A stretch of DNA of 64,000 nucleotides, from NCBI GenBank assembly GCA_034521495.1, contig JAXHMK010000004.1:62001-126000 (forward strand), in the 5' to 3' direction. The notes below the pieces were generated by a model. The model had not been told where the DNA came from. It was given only the letters and a program-made list of their open reading frames with translations, and did not search any database. Shown here one piece after another: positions 34,711-43,572 of this stretch. Made by a program: the position numbers and the translations under genes. Position 1 is the first letter of the stretch, and each line of letters begins with the position of its first letter. Origin of the DNA: Balneolaceae bacterium (GTDB taxonomy: Bacteria > Bacteroidota > Rhodothermia > Balneolales > Balneolaceae).

Positions 34711-37700
34711 TTAATGGTTAATTGTTCGGCGTATCGAAATTTCTGTTTCATTTCCCTCGATTTCCCAGGTTTTAATGAAATCTGATACATCCAATAAACT
34801 GGTGCTAATTTCTTCGGCCAAAATTTCTGATTTTATATTCTCCAACGAAGAGTCCACTGCCTTGGTTAATTGCTCGGATCCTGAAAAACCAACAACAATT
34901 CGGTCAGTTACTTCAAAATCGGCTTCCTTGCGCATGTTTTGAATTCTGTTGACGAATTCGCGCGACAGACCTTCCTGGATCAATTCAGGTGTTAGTTCGG
35001 TATCAACAGCAACTGTAATACCTTTTTCTGTTTCAACAGACCAGCCTTTCAAACCGGTTCGTTGAATTTCGAGCTCATCGGATGAAATTCGAACGGTCTC
35101 GTCATCATCCAGGGTTAACTCAATCACACCGTCTTCTTCAAACTTAGTGATTTCTTCGTTACCAAGATCATTTATTTTTGCCGCAACAGCTTTCATTTTA
35201 CTTCCAAGCCGTTTTCCAAGAACCGGAAAGTTAGGTTTGGCGGACTTACTTACAATCCCGGACTCGTCTTTTACATATTCAATTTCCTTAACGTTTACTT
35301 CATCTAATATAATATCTTTTACCGACTCTACGACAGATTGTTCATCTTTATCAATTGGCAGAATAATTCTCGCCAACGGCTGCCGAACATTAACATCTAT
35401 TTGATTTCTGATTCGAAGTACAACTGAACTGATAATCCTGGCCACATCCATTCGGCGTTCGAGTTGTTTATCAATTGCGGTTTCTTCAACCACGGGATAA
35501 AATGAGACGTGAACAGATTCTTCATCTTTCTTTGCTACTTCATTCAATCGCTGAAATAACCACTCTCCCATAAACGGTGCAATGGGCGATACAATTTTGG
35601 AAAGACTAAGCAGACATTCAAACAGTGTTTGATAGGCTGCTGTCTTATCAAGACTTTTACCCTCTTTCCAGAAGCGTCTGCGGTTTCGGCGGATGTACCA
35701 ATTACTTAACTCCTCCACAAAATTCTCTACAGCACGGGCAGCTTTGGTTGGCTCATACTCTTCCAGGTATTCATCCACAAGTTTTACCGTGGAATTTAAA
35801 CGAGATATGATCCATCGGTCCATCTCTGTTCGCTCTGCACTTGGAATAGAAGAACCAGAGTAGGTAAATCCGTCGATGTTTGCATACATCGCGAAGAAGG
35901 AGTAGGTGTTTACGATAGTATTAAAGAATTTTCGCTGAACTTCACTCAAACCCTCTTCACTAAACTTCAGGTTTTCCCAGGGGGATGAGTTACTCATCAT
36001 ATACCAGCGAACCGTATCGGCCCCAAATTTTTGAATCACCTCGGTTGGGTCCACACTGTTTCCTTTCGACTTGCTCATTTTTTCGCCGTTCTCATCGAGA
36101 ACCAAGCCGTTGGAAACAACATTCTTATATGCCGGCTTATCAAACAGCATGGTCCCTAAAGCATGCAATGTATAGAACCAACCGCGGGTTTGATCAACCC
36201 CCTCGGCAATAAAATCAGCTGGAAAATTTTCCTTGAATTTTTTCTTGTCTTCAAATGGATAGTGCCACTGCGCCCACGGCATGGAACCGGAATCAAACCA
36301 AACATCAAGCAGATCCGGTATGCGCCTCATCGTACCTCCTTTCGGGCATTCCCATGTAAATTCATCAATATGCGGTCGGTGAAGGTCAATCTCCTCATTC
36401 TCGTCAATTCCGGCTTTCTTGCGCAACTCCTCAATACTGCCAATACACTCCACATACTCGGGATCTTTGTCGCTCACCCAAATTGGAATGGGTGTACCCC
36501 AGTATCGCTGACGAGAAACCGCCCAGTCTACATTGTTCTCCAGCCATGTTCCGAAACGGCCGGTACCGGTACTTTCCGGCTTCCAGTTAATCTCTTTATT
36601 GAATTTGACCATCTTGTCTTTAATATCGGTCGTTCGGATAAACCAGGATTCCACCGGGTACGACATCAGCGGGGTTCCTTTACGCCAGTCGAATGGATAG
36701 TTGTGCAGATATGTCTCGTGCCAGTACATCTTGTTTTTTTCCTTAATAGCACGGTTAATCTCTTTATCGGCATCTTTAAACCACTGGCCTTCAAAATCCG
36801 GTACCTCTTCTGAAAAACGTCCACTTTCGTTGATAGGATTAAAGAGTGGTATTTCGAATTTTTTACAGATTTCATAGTCATCTGCACCAAATGCAGGTGC
36901 AATATGAACCACTCCCGTTCCCTCTTCGGTTGTTACAAAATCAGCTTCAAGAACACGCCAGGCTTCCTCTTTTTCAATCTCATCAAGTGCATAATCAAAA
37001 ATCGGGTTATATATCCACCCAATCAGTTCCGAACCTTTATAGGTATCAACAATTTCGTAATCATGTTTGATCGCATCATCAAGACAGTCTTTGGCCAGTA
37101 TATAATATTCTGTCTGATCATCTTCCGTTACCCGAATTTTTACATATTCAAGGTTTGGATTAACAGCGAGTGCCATGTTAGAAATAATGGTCCACGGTGT
37201 CGTTGTCCAGGCGAGGAAATACACATTTTCATCAGCTTCAAGCGGAAATTTTACATAGATCGACGGATCCTGGGTTTCCTCATATCCCAAACTAACTTCA
37301 TGAGAGGAAAGTACAGTTTCGCTGCCCGGTGAGTACCACTGAATTTTATATCCTTTATAAACAAGGCCTTTATCATAAAGCTGCTTAAAAGCCCACCAAA
37401 CAGATTCAATATAGTCGTTTTCAAATGTTACGTATGGATCGTCCAGATCCACCCAATAACCAATTCGGGCCGTAAGATCATCCCAAAGGTCTTTGTATTT
37501 AAGAACGCTCTCCCGGCACCTGGCATTATATTTTGCCATTCCGTACTCTTCTACCTGGGAACGTCCTTCAAGCCCAAGTTCTTTCTCAACTTCTATTTCA
37601 ACCGGCAGTCCGTGAGTATCCCAGCCGCCTTTACGTTCAACCCGAAATCCTTTTAGGGTTTTGTAACGGCAAAACAGATCTTTTACGGTACGTGCCATCA

Positions 37701-37881
37701 CATGATGAATGCCCGGTTTGCCGTTTGCGGTTGGAGGACCTTCAAAAAAAGTAAATGGAATCCCGTCATCCCGGGTATCCAAACTTTTTTTAAAAATTTG
37801 ATGCTCTTTCCACCAATTTAAGATTTCAACTTCTGCCTTTGGATAGGCAAGCTGTTTAACTTCGCTGAATTTTTTAGCCAT
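34711..37881 (-). CDS. ileS: Isoleucyl-tRNA synthetase
   Basis: The 1056-residue class I synthetase has the HIGH-type motif PGIHHVMAR near residue 57, the editing domain (STGTGRFGTWLENN... and TTTPWT), and the KMSKS loop EKMSKSKGNSVDP. The tRNA-binding anticodon domain follows (SRLNSTVKLVDEYLEEYEPT, NWYIRRNRRRFWK). The length and the absence of a C-terminal zinc finger fit the archaeal/eukaryal-like IleS2 type, often associated with mupirocin resistance. It is the first gene of the ileS-dksA-lspA operon. Confidence 0.96.
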   Translation of the reverse strand: MAKKFSEVKQLAYPKAEVEILNWWKEHQIFKKSLDTRDDGIPFTFFEGPPTANGKPGIHHVMARTVKDLFCRYKTLKGFRVERKGGWDTHGLPVEIEVEKELGLEGRSQVEEYGMAKYNARCRESVLKYKDLWDDLTARIGYWVDLDDPYVTFENDYIESVWWAFKQLYDKGLVYKGYKIQWYSPGSETVLSSHEVSLGYEETQDPSIYVKFPLEADENVYFLAWTTTPWTIISNMALAVNPNLEYVKIRVTEDDQTEYYILAKDCLDDAIKHDYEIVDTYKGSELIGWIYNPIFDYALDEIEKEEAWRVLEADFVTTEEGTGVVHIAPAFGADDYEICKKFEIPLFNPINESGRFSEEVPDFEGQWFKDADKEINRAIKEKNKMYWHETYLHNYPFDWRKGTPLMSYPVESWFIRTTDIKDKMVKFNKEINWKPESTGTGRFGTWLENNVDWAVSRQRYWGTPIPIWVSDKDPEYVECIGSIEELRKKAGIDENEEIDLHRPHIDEFTWECPKGGTMRRIPDLLDVWFDSGSMPWAQWHYPFEDKKKFKENFPADFIAEGVDQTRGWFYTLHALGTMLFDKPAYKNVVSNGLVLDENGEKMSKSKGNSVDPTEVIQKFGADTVRWYMMSNSSPWENLKFSEEGLSEVQRKFFNTIVNTYSFFAMYANIDGFTYSGSSIPSAERTEMDRWIISRLNSTVKLVDEYLEEYEPTKAARAVENFVEELSNWYIRRNRRRFWKEGKSLDKTAAYQTLFECLLSLSKIVSPIAPFMGEWLFQRLNEVAKKDEESVHVSFYPVVEETAIDKQLERRMDVARIISSVVLRIRNQIDVNVRQPLARIILPIDKDEQSVVESVKDIILDEVNVKEIEYVKDESGIVSKSAKPNFPVLGKRLGSKMKAVAAKINDLGNEEITKFEEDGVIELTLDDDETVRISSDELEIQRTGLKGWSVETEKGITVAVDTELTPELIQEGLSREFVNRIQNMRKEADFEVTDRIVVGFSGSEQLTKAVDSSLENIKSEILAEEISTSLLDVSDFIKTWEIEGNETEISIRRTINH

Positions 37882-38155
37882 TTTGAACTTTATCGTTCAC
37901 ATTCTAAAAATTTGATGTAAGCCTACAATATACGAAAAGCTATACAATCAAAATACTTTGCTATATGTCGATTTTTTGGTCTGAGCTTTTGAGGCATTGA
38001 AGATAGAGTCATTCGCAAAGAAAATCAGATTAAATTTTCTTGAGATGAAAACGTTACTGCATCGAATCAATGTTGATTCAAAGCACAGTTTGGTTGTTAA
38101 ACATGCATCATCTGTTGTATTTTAAATCACAATTCAGAAGGATAAAACTGAGAAA

Positions 38156-38662
38156 ATGAATCAAAAAATTACAAAGGAAAACCCATTTAAAATCTGTTTT
38201 GTATGCTTAGGCAATATTTGCCGAAGCCCAACCGCTGAGGGTGTATTCCAGCACCTTGTGAATGAACGAGGCTTAGAACCCTATTTCTTTGTGGATTCCG
38301 CCGGAACATCCGCATATCATATTGGTGAACCGGCAAACAGCAAAAGCCAATGGGTGGCAAACCAAGAAGGGATAAAGTTACACTCAAAAGCCCGCAGATT
38401 TAAAGAAACTGACATTGAAGAGTTTGATCTCATCCTGGCGATGGATCATGAAAATCTAAGAAATATTCAGTCCCTGAATGGTAATCCAAGCCATTCAGAC
38501 AAGATCAAATTACTTCGGGAGTTTGATCCCCAGCCGGAAGACAAAGCCGTACCCGATCCCTATTATGGAGGAATGAACGGATTTCAAAATGTTTTTGATG
38601 TGGTTAAACGCAGTAGCGAGGCTTTGTTGGATGAGCTTGAGAATTCCATAGTTGATGACTGA
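38156..38662 (+). CDS. Low-molecular-weight protein tyrosine phosphatase
   Basis: The 168-residue protein has the P-loop CLGNICRSPTAEG with catalytic Cys17 and Arg23, the VDSAGTSAYHIGEPAN loop and the general-acid Asp in VPDPYYGGMNGF. It dephosphorylates tyrosine residues on proteins or possibly small arsenate-like substrates. It is separated from ileS by a divergent 274-bp region where I see no T-box or other RNA element. Confidence 0.95.
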   Translation: MNQKITKENPFKICFVCLGNICRSPTAEGVFQHLVNERGLEPYFFVDSAGTSAYHIGEPANSKSQWVANQEGIKLHSKARRFKETDIEEFDLILAMDHENLRNIQSLNGNPSHSDKIKLLREFDPQPEDKAVPDPYYGGMNGFQNVFDVVKRSSEALLDELENSIVDD

Positions 38663-38748
38663 CATTTTTTAATACCGAATACGCAATTCAAAAAAGGATG
38701 ATGTCGTAAAAATATATTTATACGCCAACATCCAACCCTTGAAATCAA

Positions 38749-41022
38749 TTATGTCAAATAATGATCATAATAGGCAACCTGGCCAAACGGTATATTTTCA
38801 TCATTGGGACTCAGACTTTTGTGAAACCATAGCCGCGTATCATCCGGTTTTTGATTTAGCAATGCATTAACCAACGCGACATTTTGAAATACCCCTCCGC
38901 TAAATGCCAGATCTTTTACACCTGCTTGCCGGCTTATCTGAAAAACCAATTTCCCCAGTGAGTTAAAAAAGCCCCCGGCAATGTATTCGATGTTCCTGCC
39001 CTGCCGGATATCGTCCAGGATACCGATATAGGCCGGCTTCCAGTTTATAATATCATCGCAAATCTCAAATTTATAATCACCGAAATCGAGCCCCTGACTG
39101 TTTCTCGCTCTGCTTTCAAGTTTTATAGCTGCTTCTGCCTCATAACTGTTATATGAACTGATTCCCAAAATAGCTGCAACCGCATCGATCAATCTGCCCA
39201 TCGATGAAGTTTTAAGTTTTGCCGGAACTGAAAGCAGTTTTTGATAATAATCCCACTCTTTTTCATTGAATTGAGCTCGTAATATCGGCTCAGCTTCGGG
39301 AATTTCAGCAAAAACCGAAATGGCAGACAACCGAGGCTCCAGGCTCATTTTATCTCCGGCTAAAACCGGAAAGTAATCCATATGCAGCTTTCTTTTGATC
39401 CCACCCTGATCCTTTTTAAAGATTTCACCTCCCCAAATCTGCCCATCATCTCCATATCCGGTCCCATCCCAGATAAATCCGAGAACTTCTTTGTCCGTTT
39501 TCAGAAGACCATTTTCTGAGAGGACGGCTGCAAAATGAGCTTTATGATGCTGAATCGTATGCAATTTCACATCTGCTTTTTCAGCAACTTTCTCCGCCAA
39601 GGCTCTGCTATGATATGCGGGATGACTATCTGCAAGAACAACCTCAGGTTCAAATGAGTAGAGTGATTGAACATGCTTCAATGTAGCTTGATAAGCAAGT
39701 TGTGAATCGTATGACCCTTGATCTCCCAGATATTGGCTGACAATCAATTTTTCACGGTCAGCAATTGCAAAAGCACCTTTCAGATCTGCCCCTGTCGCAA
39801 GTACCCGTTTATCCATTTTTCTGAATGGATGCGGAGTGTAATTCGGTGACAACCCACGGCTCCTTCTCAAAATAATCCTTTCGCCATTTTTGGCTAACTG
39901 TACAACACTATCGTCTTGGGGTGTCACGATCTCTCTGTCAAATGTCAGAATATAATCGGCAATGGATCCTAAATGATCCAATGCCTGTTGATCATCATAA
40001 ATAATGGGAGACCCGCTCAGATTTGCACTTGTCGCAATCAGCGGGCGGTTCACACCCGAAAGTATCAGCTCAAAAAGCGGGCTGTAGGGAAGTAAAATCC
40101 CGATTGTTTGGAGTCCCGGTGCCACAGCCTCACAGCATAGCCCTGAAGCCGGCTCTGCTTTTCGCAATGCCAGCAAAACCGGTGCATCTGCACTGTTCAG
40201 CGCTTTCTCTTCATTTGGGCCTATCCACGCATCATTCTTCACGGATTTCAGATTCGGATACATCACCGCAAATGGCTTTGAAGGTCTTTTTTTCCTGATC
40301 CGCAACGTTTGTACACTCTTTTCACGGGTAGCATCTGCCAGCAGCAAATACCCTCCGATTCCTTTTACTGCCCATATCTGACCCTCATTTAATGATTGTG
40401 TACAAAACTGTATGACTCTTTCCGGATCACGTTCCACAACCTTCTTCTGTGAATCGTAAAGAGTTATCGGAATAGAACAGGCCGGACATGAATTGGTTTG
40501 GCTGTGCTGTCGAATAGCTCCCGGTTCTTCGTATTCCGCTTGGCAATCCCGGCACATCTCAAGTTCCGCCATCGTGGTATGAGGGCGATCGTATGGCAGT
40601 TTTCGAATGATTGAATATCTGGGGCCGCAATTCAGGCAGGTTGTAAAAGCATATCTGTACCGCCGGTTTGTTTTTTCTTTCATTTCATCCCGGCAGCGAT
40701 CGCAGAGCGCAATATCGGGCGGAAGAAGCGCCCCGGTTTTTTTACCGGTTGAACTCTCCTCAATTTGAAAATCTTCGTATTGTTGATCCGCTATTTTGCG
40801 AATAGTACGGCTGGTAATCAGTGATTGGGGCGGTGCATGCTCAGCCAAATAATCATAATAAGATCGTACCGATTCCTCATCCGCAGTAATAACGATCTCA
40901 AGCCCTTTTCCACTGTTTTTAACCCGGCCTTTCAGCCCTCTTGACCGCGCCGAGTCCAGCACGAACGGCCGAAAACCAACCCCTTGAACAACTCCTTTAA
41001 AATGTAGGTGATAGGTTGGCAT
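38749..41022 (-). CDS. hypF: Carbamoyltransferase HypF
   Basis: The 757-residue protein has the acylphosphatase domain (GVVQGVGFRPFVLDSA), two zinc-finger segments (CDRCRDEMKEKT, CLNCGPRYSII, CRDCQAEYEEPG, CPACSIPI), a YrdC-like domain (QIWAVKGIGGYLLLADATRE and LIATSANLSGSPI) and a Kae1-like C-terminus (HHKAHFAAVLSENG, GFIWDGTGYGDDG). It converts carbamoyl phosphate to a thiocarbamate on HypE for cyanide-ligand synthesis of the NiFe site. It follows hypB by 15 bp on the minus strand and is the last gene of the hydrogenase locus. Confidence 0.96.
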   Translation of the reverse strand: MPTYHLHFKGVVQGVGFRPFVLDSARSRGLKGRVKNSGKGLEIVITADEESVRSYYDYLAEHAPPQSLITSRTIRKIADQQYEDFQIEESSTGKKTGALLPPDIALCDRCRDEMKEKTNRRYRYAFTTCLNCGPRYSIIRKLPYDRPHTTMAELEMCRDCQAEYEEPGAIRQHSQTNSCPACSIPITLYDSQKKVVERDPERVIQFCTQSLNEGQIWAVKGIGGYLLLADATREKSVQTLRIRKKRPSKPFAVMYPNLKSVKNDAWIGPNEEKALNSADAPVLLALRKAEPASGLCCEAVAPGLQTIGILLPYSPLFELILSGVNRPLIATSANLSGSPIIYDDQQALDHLGSIADYILTFDREIVTPQDDSVVQLAKNGERIILRRSRGLSPNYTPHPFRKMDKRVLATGADLKGAFAIADREKLIVSQYLGDQGSYDSQLAYQATLKHVQSLYSFEPEVVLADSHPAYHSRALAEKVAEKADVKLHTIQHHKAHFAAVLSENGLLKTDKEVLGFIWDGTGYGDDGQIWGGEIFKKDQGGIKRKLHMDYFPVLAGDKMSLEPRLSAISVFAEIPEAEPILRAQFNEKEWDYYQKLLSVPAKLKTSSMGRLIDAVAAILGISSYNSYEAEAAIKLESRARNSQGLDFGDYKFEICDDIINWKPAYIGILDDIRQGRNIEYIAGGFFNSLGKLVFQISRQAGVKDLAFSGGVFQNVALVNALLNQKPDDTRLWFHKSLSPNDENIPFGQVAYYDHYLT

Positions 41023-41037
41023 AAGGTTTCGGTTGTA

Positions 41038-41919
41038 TCATCCGTTTCTCAACTCGGCAGAGCGCTCCCTGAGCCAGTCGTACCAGGAATCGAGACCATC
41101 ACCGGTAGTGCAGCTTACCTGGAAAAAGATCAGGTTCGGATTGATTTTTTTTGCGTTTTCAATCAGTTTGTCGCAATCAAACGGGACATAGGGAAGCAGA
41201 TCCATTTTGTTAATGATACAAACTCCTGACGTGTGGAACATATCGGGATACTTGAGTGGTTTATCGTCTCCCTCGGTTACGCTGATAATCACAACACGTT
41301 CATTTTCGCCCAAATCAAACATTGAGGGACATACCAGGTTTCCTACATTTTCGATAAACAGCAGGCTATTCTCTGCCGGCTTCAACTCCTGGATTGCATG
41401 CAGCACCATATGTGCATCCAGGTGGCAACCTTTTCCTGTGTTGATTTGAACCGCTTTTGACCCGGTCATTTCAATTCGATCCGCATCCATGGATGTTTGC
41501 TGATCTCCCTCTATCACTCCAAACGAGAGTTCTCCTTTCAGGTCTGTGAGCGTGCGCTCCAGTAACATTGTTTTTCCTGAACCGGGTGAACTCACCAAAT
41601 TGATGGCCAGGATACCTTTCGCATCTATATAACCTCGGTTTCTGGCAGCCAATAGTGCATTTTCGTGCAAAATATCTTTTTCGAGATGGATCATTCTGCT
41701 CCCGGTGTTCTGTTGGCCCATCTCGTTATTGGTGTGTGAGTGTGAATGATCGTGACCCTCTCGCGACTCATGAGCATGGTGATGGTGACCGTGTGCTGTT
41801 TCATGAGCATGCTGATGAGCGTGTGCATGCATATGCCCTTTGTTACTCCCGTGGGAATGGTCGTGATTCTCAGTTACAATGTGGGCACTGTCGGTGCCGC
41901 ATCCGCATGTTATACACAT
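41038..41919 (-). CDS. hypB: Hydrogenase nickel incorporation GTPase HypB, His-rich
   Basis: Residues 1-8 are MCITCGCG, a high-affinity nickel CxxCxCG site, followed by a His-rich stretch (about 20 His in residues 19-70, including HETAHGHHHHAHES) that stores nickel. The GTPase domain has the P-loop SSPGSGKT, a GDQQTSMDADRI switch, GCHLDAHMV and the metal loop with GNLVCPS, plus INKMDLLPYV (NKxD). It delivers nickel to HoxH with HypA. It follows hypA by 10 bp. Confidence 0.96.
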   Translation of the reverse strand: MCITCGCGTDSAHIVTENHDHSHGSNKGHMHAHAHQHAHETAHGHHHHAHESREGHDHSHSHTNNEMGQQNTGSRMIHLEKDILHENALLAARNRGYIDAKGILAINLVSSPGSGKTMLLERTLTDLKGELSFGVIEGDQQTSMDADRIEMTGSKAVQINTGKGCHLDAHMVLHAIQELKPAENSLLFIENVGNLVCPSMFDLGENERVVIISVTEGDDKPLKYPDMFHTSGVCIINKMDLLPYVPFDCDKLIENAKKINPNLIFFQVSCTTGDGLDSWYDWLRERSAELRNG

Positions 41920-41929
41920 AATTTTACCT

Positions 41930-42292
41930 CTACTTTTCAGATTTTAATCTCTCTTCAATCCGTATCGTTTTGATGTTCATCTCCTTTCCTTCTATAATTT
42001 CGGAGAAATAACATCCACATTCCGGACAAGAGTCATAAAGTGCATTCATTTCAAAGAGTGTATTGCACTCGCTACACCTACCCATGCCCTGAATGTAGTT
42101 TATTTTCAACTCTGCCCTTTCAAGCACACTGTCTCGAATTCCATGTTTCCAGGCAAACTCAAATGCCGCCGGTTCGATTGTACTCAGTTTGCCGATATCC
42201 AGCTCAACGGCAGAAACCGATTCTGCGTCAGCTTTGAACACTTCTTTTTCCACTATCTCGACAATATTAAGTACGATCGAAAGTTCATGCAC
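41930..42292 (-). CDS. hypA: Hydrogenase nickel chaperone HypA
   Basis: The 120-residue protein begins MHELSIVLNIVEIV (the MHE nickel site) and has the zinc module CSECNTLFEMNALYDSCPEC with two CxxC pairs. The expected role is to hand nickel to HypB. Its start overlaps the end of the small membrane protein by 8 bp, so the two are tightly linked. Confidence 0.95.
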   Translation of the reverse strand: MHELSIVLNIVEIVEKEVFKADAESVSAVELDIGKLSTIEPAAFEFAWKHGIRDSVLERAELKINYIQGMGRCSECNTLFEMNALYDSCPECGCYFSEIIEGKEMNIKTIRIEERLKSEK

Positions 42293-42512
42293 GTGCTTTA
42301 GCCCTCTTTTTCATTCTAAATATCAGCCATGTACAGCTGGTTGCAATCAAGAATACAACAGTGCCCAATATGATTGCATGCATCGGTTCAGTTAGATAGT
42401 GCAGCAATGAGTGTCCGGCAGTTTCTCCATGACCCGAATGTGCAAACAGTGATGCCTGATTTACGATGATTATCAGTATGGCTGTCAAAAATATTTTACG
42501 AAAGTAGTTCAT
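42285..42512 (-). CDS. Small His-containing membrane protein next to hypA (75 aa)
   Basis: The protein has a signal peptide-like start (MNYFRKIFLTAILIIIVNQA, cleavage near FAHS), a His-rich segment HSGHGETAGHSLLHYLTEPM, a membrane helix (about 48-65) and a basic tail KKRAKARA. The His cluster faces the periplasm and would suit nickel or other metal binding. It overlaps hypA by 8 bp. I do not recognise the family. The IS5 scar lies immediately upstream, so its original promoter or partner gene may be lost. Confidence 0.75.
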   Translation of the reverse strand: MNYFRKIFLTAILIIIVNQASLFAHSGHGETAGHSLLHYLTEPMHAIILGTVVFLIATSCTWLIFRMKKRAKARA

Positions 42513-42540
42513 GATTTAATTTTTTTGTGTTGATATATCA

Positions 42541-43069
42541 ATGGTTGGTCTTTATCGGTTTCATCGAGCAACTCCTCAAGGACCTGCGAATCGTGGACGG
42601 ACGCATCGCTGACGCTATAGGCCCCAATGAGTTTGTATTTGTTATCGACTTTCAGGTGGTCCTTATACCCATAATAGGAGACCCCATTTTTCTTTGTCCA
42701 GCGCGCATCGGTATCTTTCTGGCGTTTCTTGTTGGGGGTCTCTTCCCATTCGCAAGGGGGCTGACCGGCTTTAATCGCCTTGTTTTCCTCGCGTGTGTTT
42801 CGCTGACGGGGGACTTCTACAAAACTGGCATCCATGAGTTGCCCCTGATGGGCAATCAAGCCATGGCTGGCTAACAACCCGGCGAACACCTCAAAGAGTT
42901 CCTTCTCCAAACCAGAACTGGTGAGCCGCTCCCGGAAATCCCAAATCGTTTTCTCGTCAGGAACCTTATCATCAAGGCTCAACTCTAAAAACCGGCAAAA
43001 GCTCAGCCGATCCAGGATTTGATATTCGGTTTGCTGGTCACTGAGGTTATAATAGCGCTGGAGGATCAA
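42541..43069 (-). mobile_element. IS5-family transposase fragment
   Basis: The open frame reads LQRYYNLSDQQTEYQILDRL, SFCRFLELSLDDKVPDEKTI, WDFRERLTSSGLEKELFEVF and, after GQLMDASFVEVPRQRNTREE, NGVSYYGYKDHLKVDNKYKL, which is the central part of an IS5/IS1182-type DDE transposase. The first 60 or so residues and the C-terminal part with the catalytic Glu are absent, and no terminal repeats are seen. It sits between hoxW and the small membrane protein gene, in the same orientation as both, splitting the hox and hypABF halves. Confidence 0.85.
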
Positions 43070-43092
43070 AATTTTAAACTATCATAATTTAG

Positions 43093-43569
43093 TCAAAACA
43101 GTTCTTCTGTTTCGATTTCTTTAATTTGAGCTTGTTTATATAGTTCGGACGACCGAAATAAATCCAGTGCTCTTTGTAAGTGATTTGACGCTTTGTCGCT
43201 CAACGGTTCACCAAGTTCCCATCTGTACCCTTTAATAGGCAACACATAGGCCTCCGGCGTTTTCCGATAAAGCGTCTCACACAGATAAAGTACCGCTTCC
43301 GGGCTCTGCAGATGAGATGAAAAGTAGTAGGAACGTGCAGGCTCACATTTTTTTAATGCATAACCTTTCGGAATCAGTTCTTCCGTCGCATCCACAAAAA
43401 GCACCCTTTCATATTTACTAATTATGTCGGCATCTTCTACTTGCAGCTGATAGCGATACTCCAGGTCAAATCTGCCGGGATCTTTTCCCTCAATATCATT
43501 CAAAAAAAGCCATCCCAATGCGTCATCTCCGCGCGAACCATTTCCGATACCGATCAATAACGTACGCAT
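43093..43569 (-). CDS. hoxW: Hydrogenase maturation protease HoxW
   Basis: The 158-residue protein belongs to the HyaD/HycI family: LLIGIGNGSRGDDALGWLFL carries the first metal-binding Asp, and VLFVDATEEL the second. It removes the C-terminal peptide of HoxH once nickel is in place. The gene is 3 bp after the HoxH stop, confirming its partner. The C-terminal part (QAQIKEIETEELF) is short. Confidence 0.93.
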   Translation of the reverse strand: MRTLLIGIGNGSRGDDALGWLFLNDIEGKDPGRFDLEYRYQLQVEDADIISKYERVLFVDATEELIPKGYALKKCEPARSYYFSSHLQSPEAVLYLCETLYRKTPEAYVLPIKGYRWELGEPLSDKASNHLQRALDLFRSSELYKQAQIKEIETEELF

Positions 43570-43572
43570 GAT

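Noticed and set aside
36163-36813. Long open frame opposite ileS (216 codons)
   Set aside because: It lies entirely antisense to the well supported ileS gene, has no family features and reflects codon bias of the true strand.
37882-38155. T-box leader ahead of ileS
   Set aside because: No specifier loop or T-box motif is visible, and the region is shared with a divergent gene.
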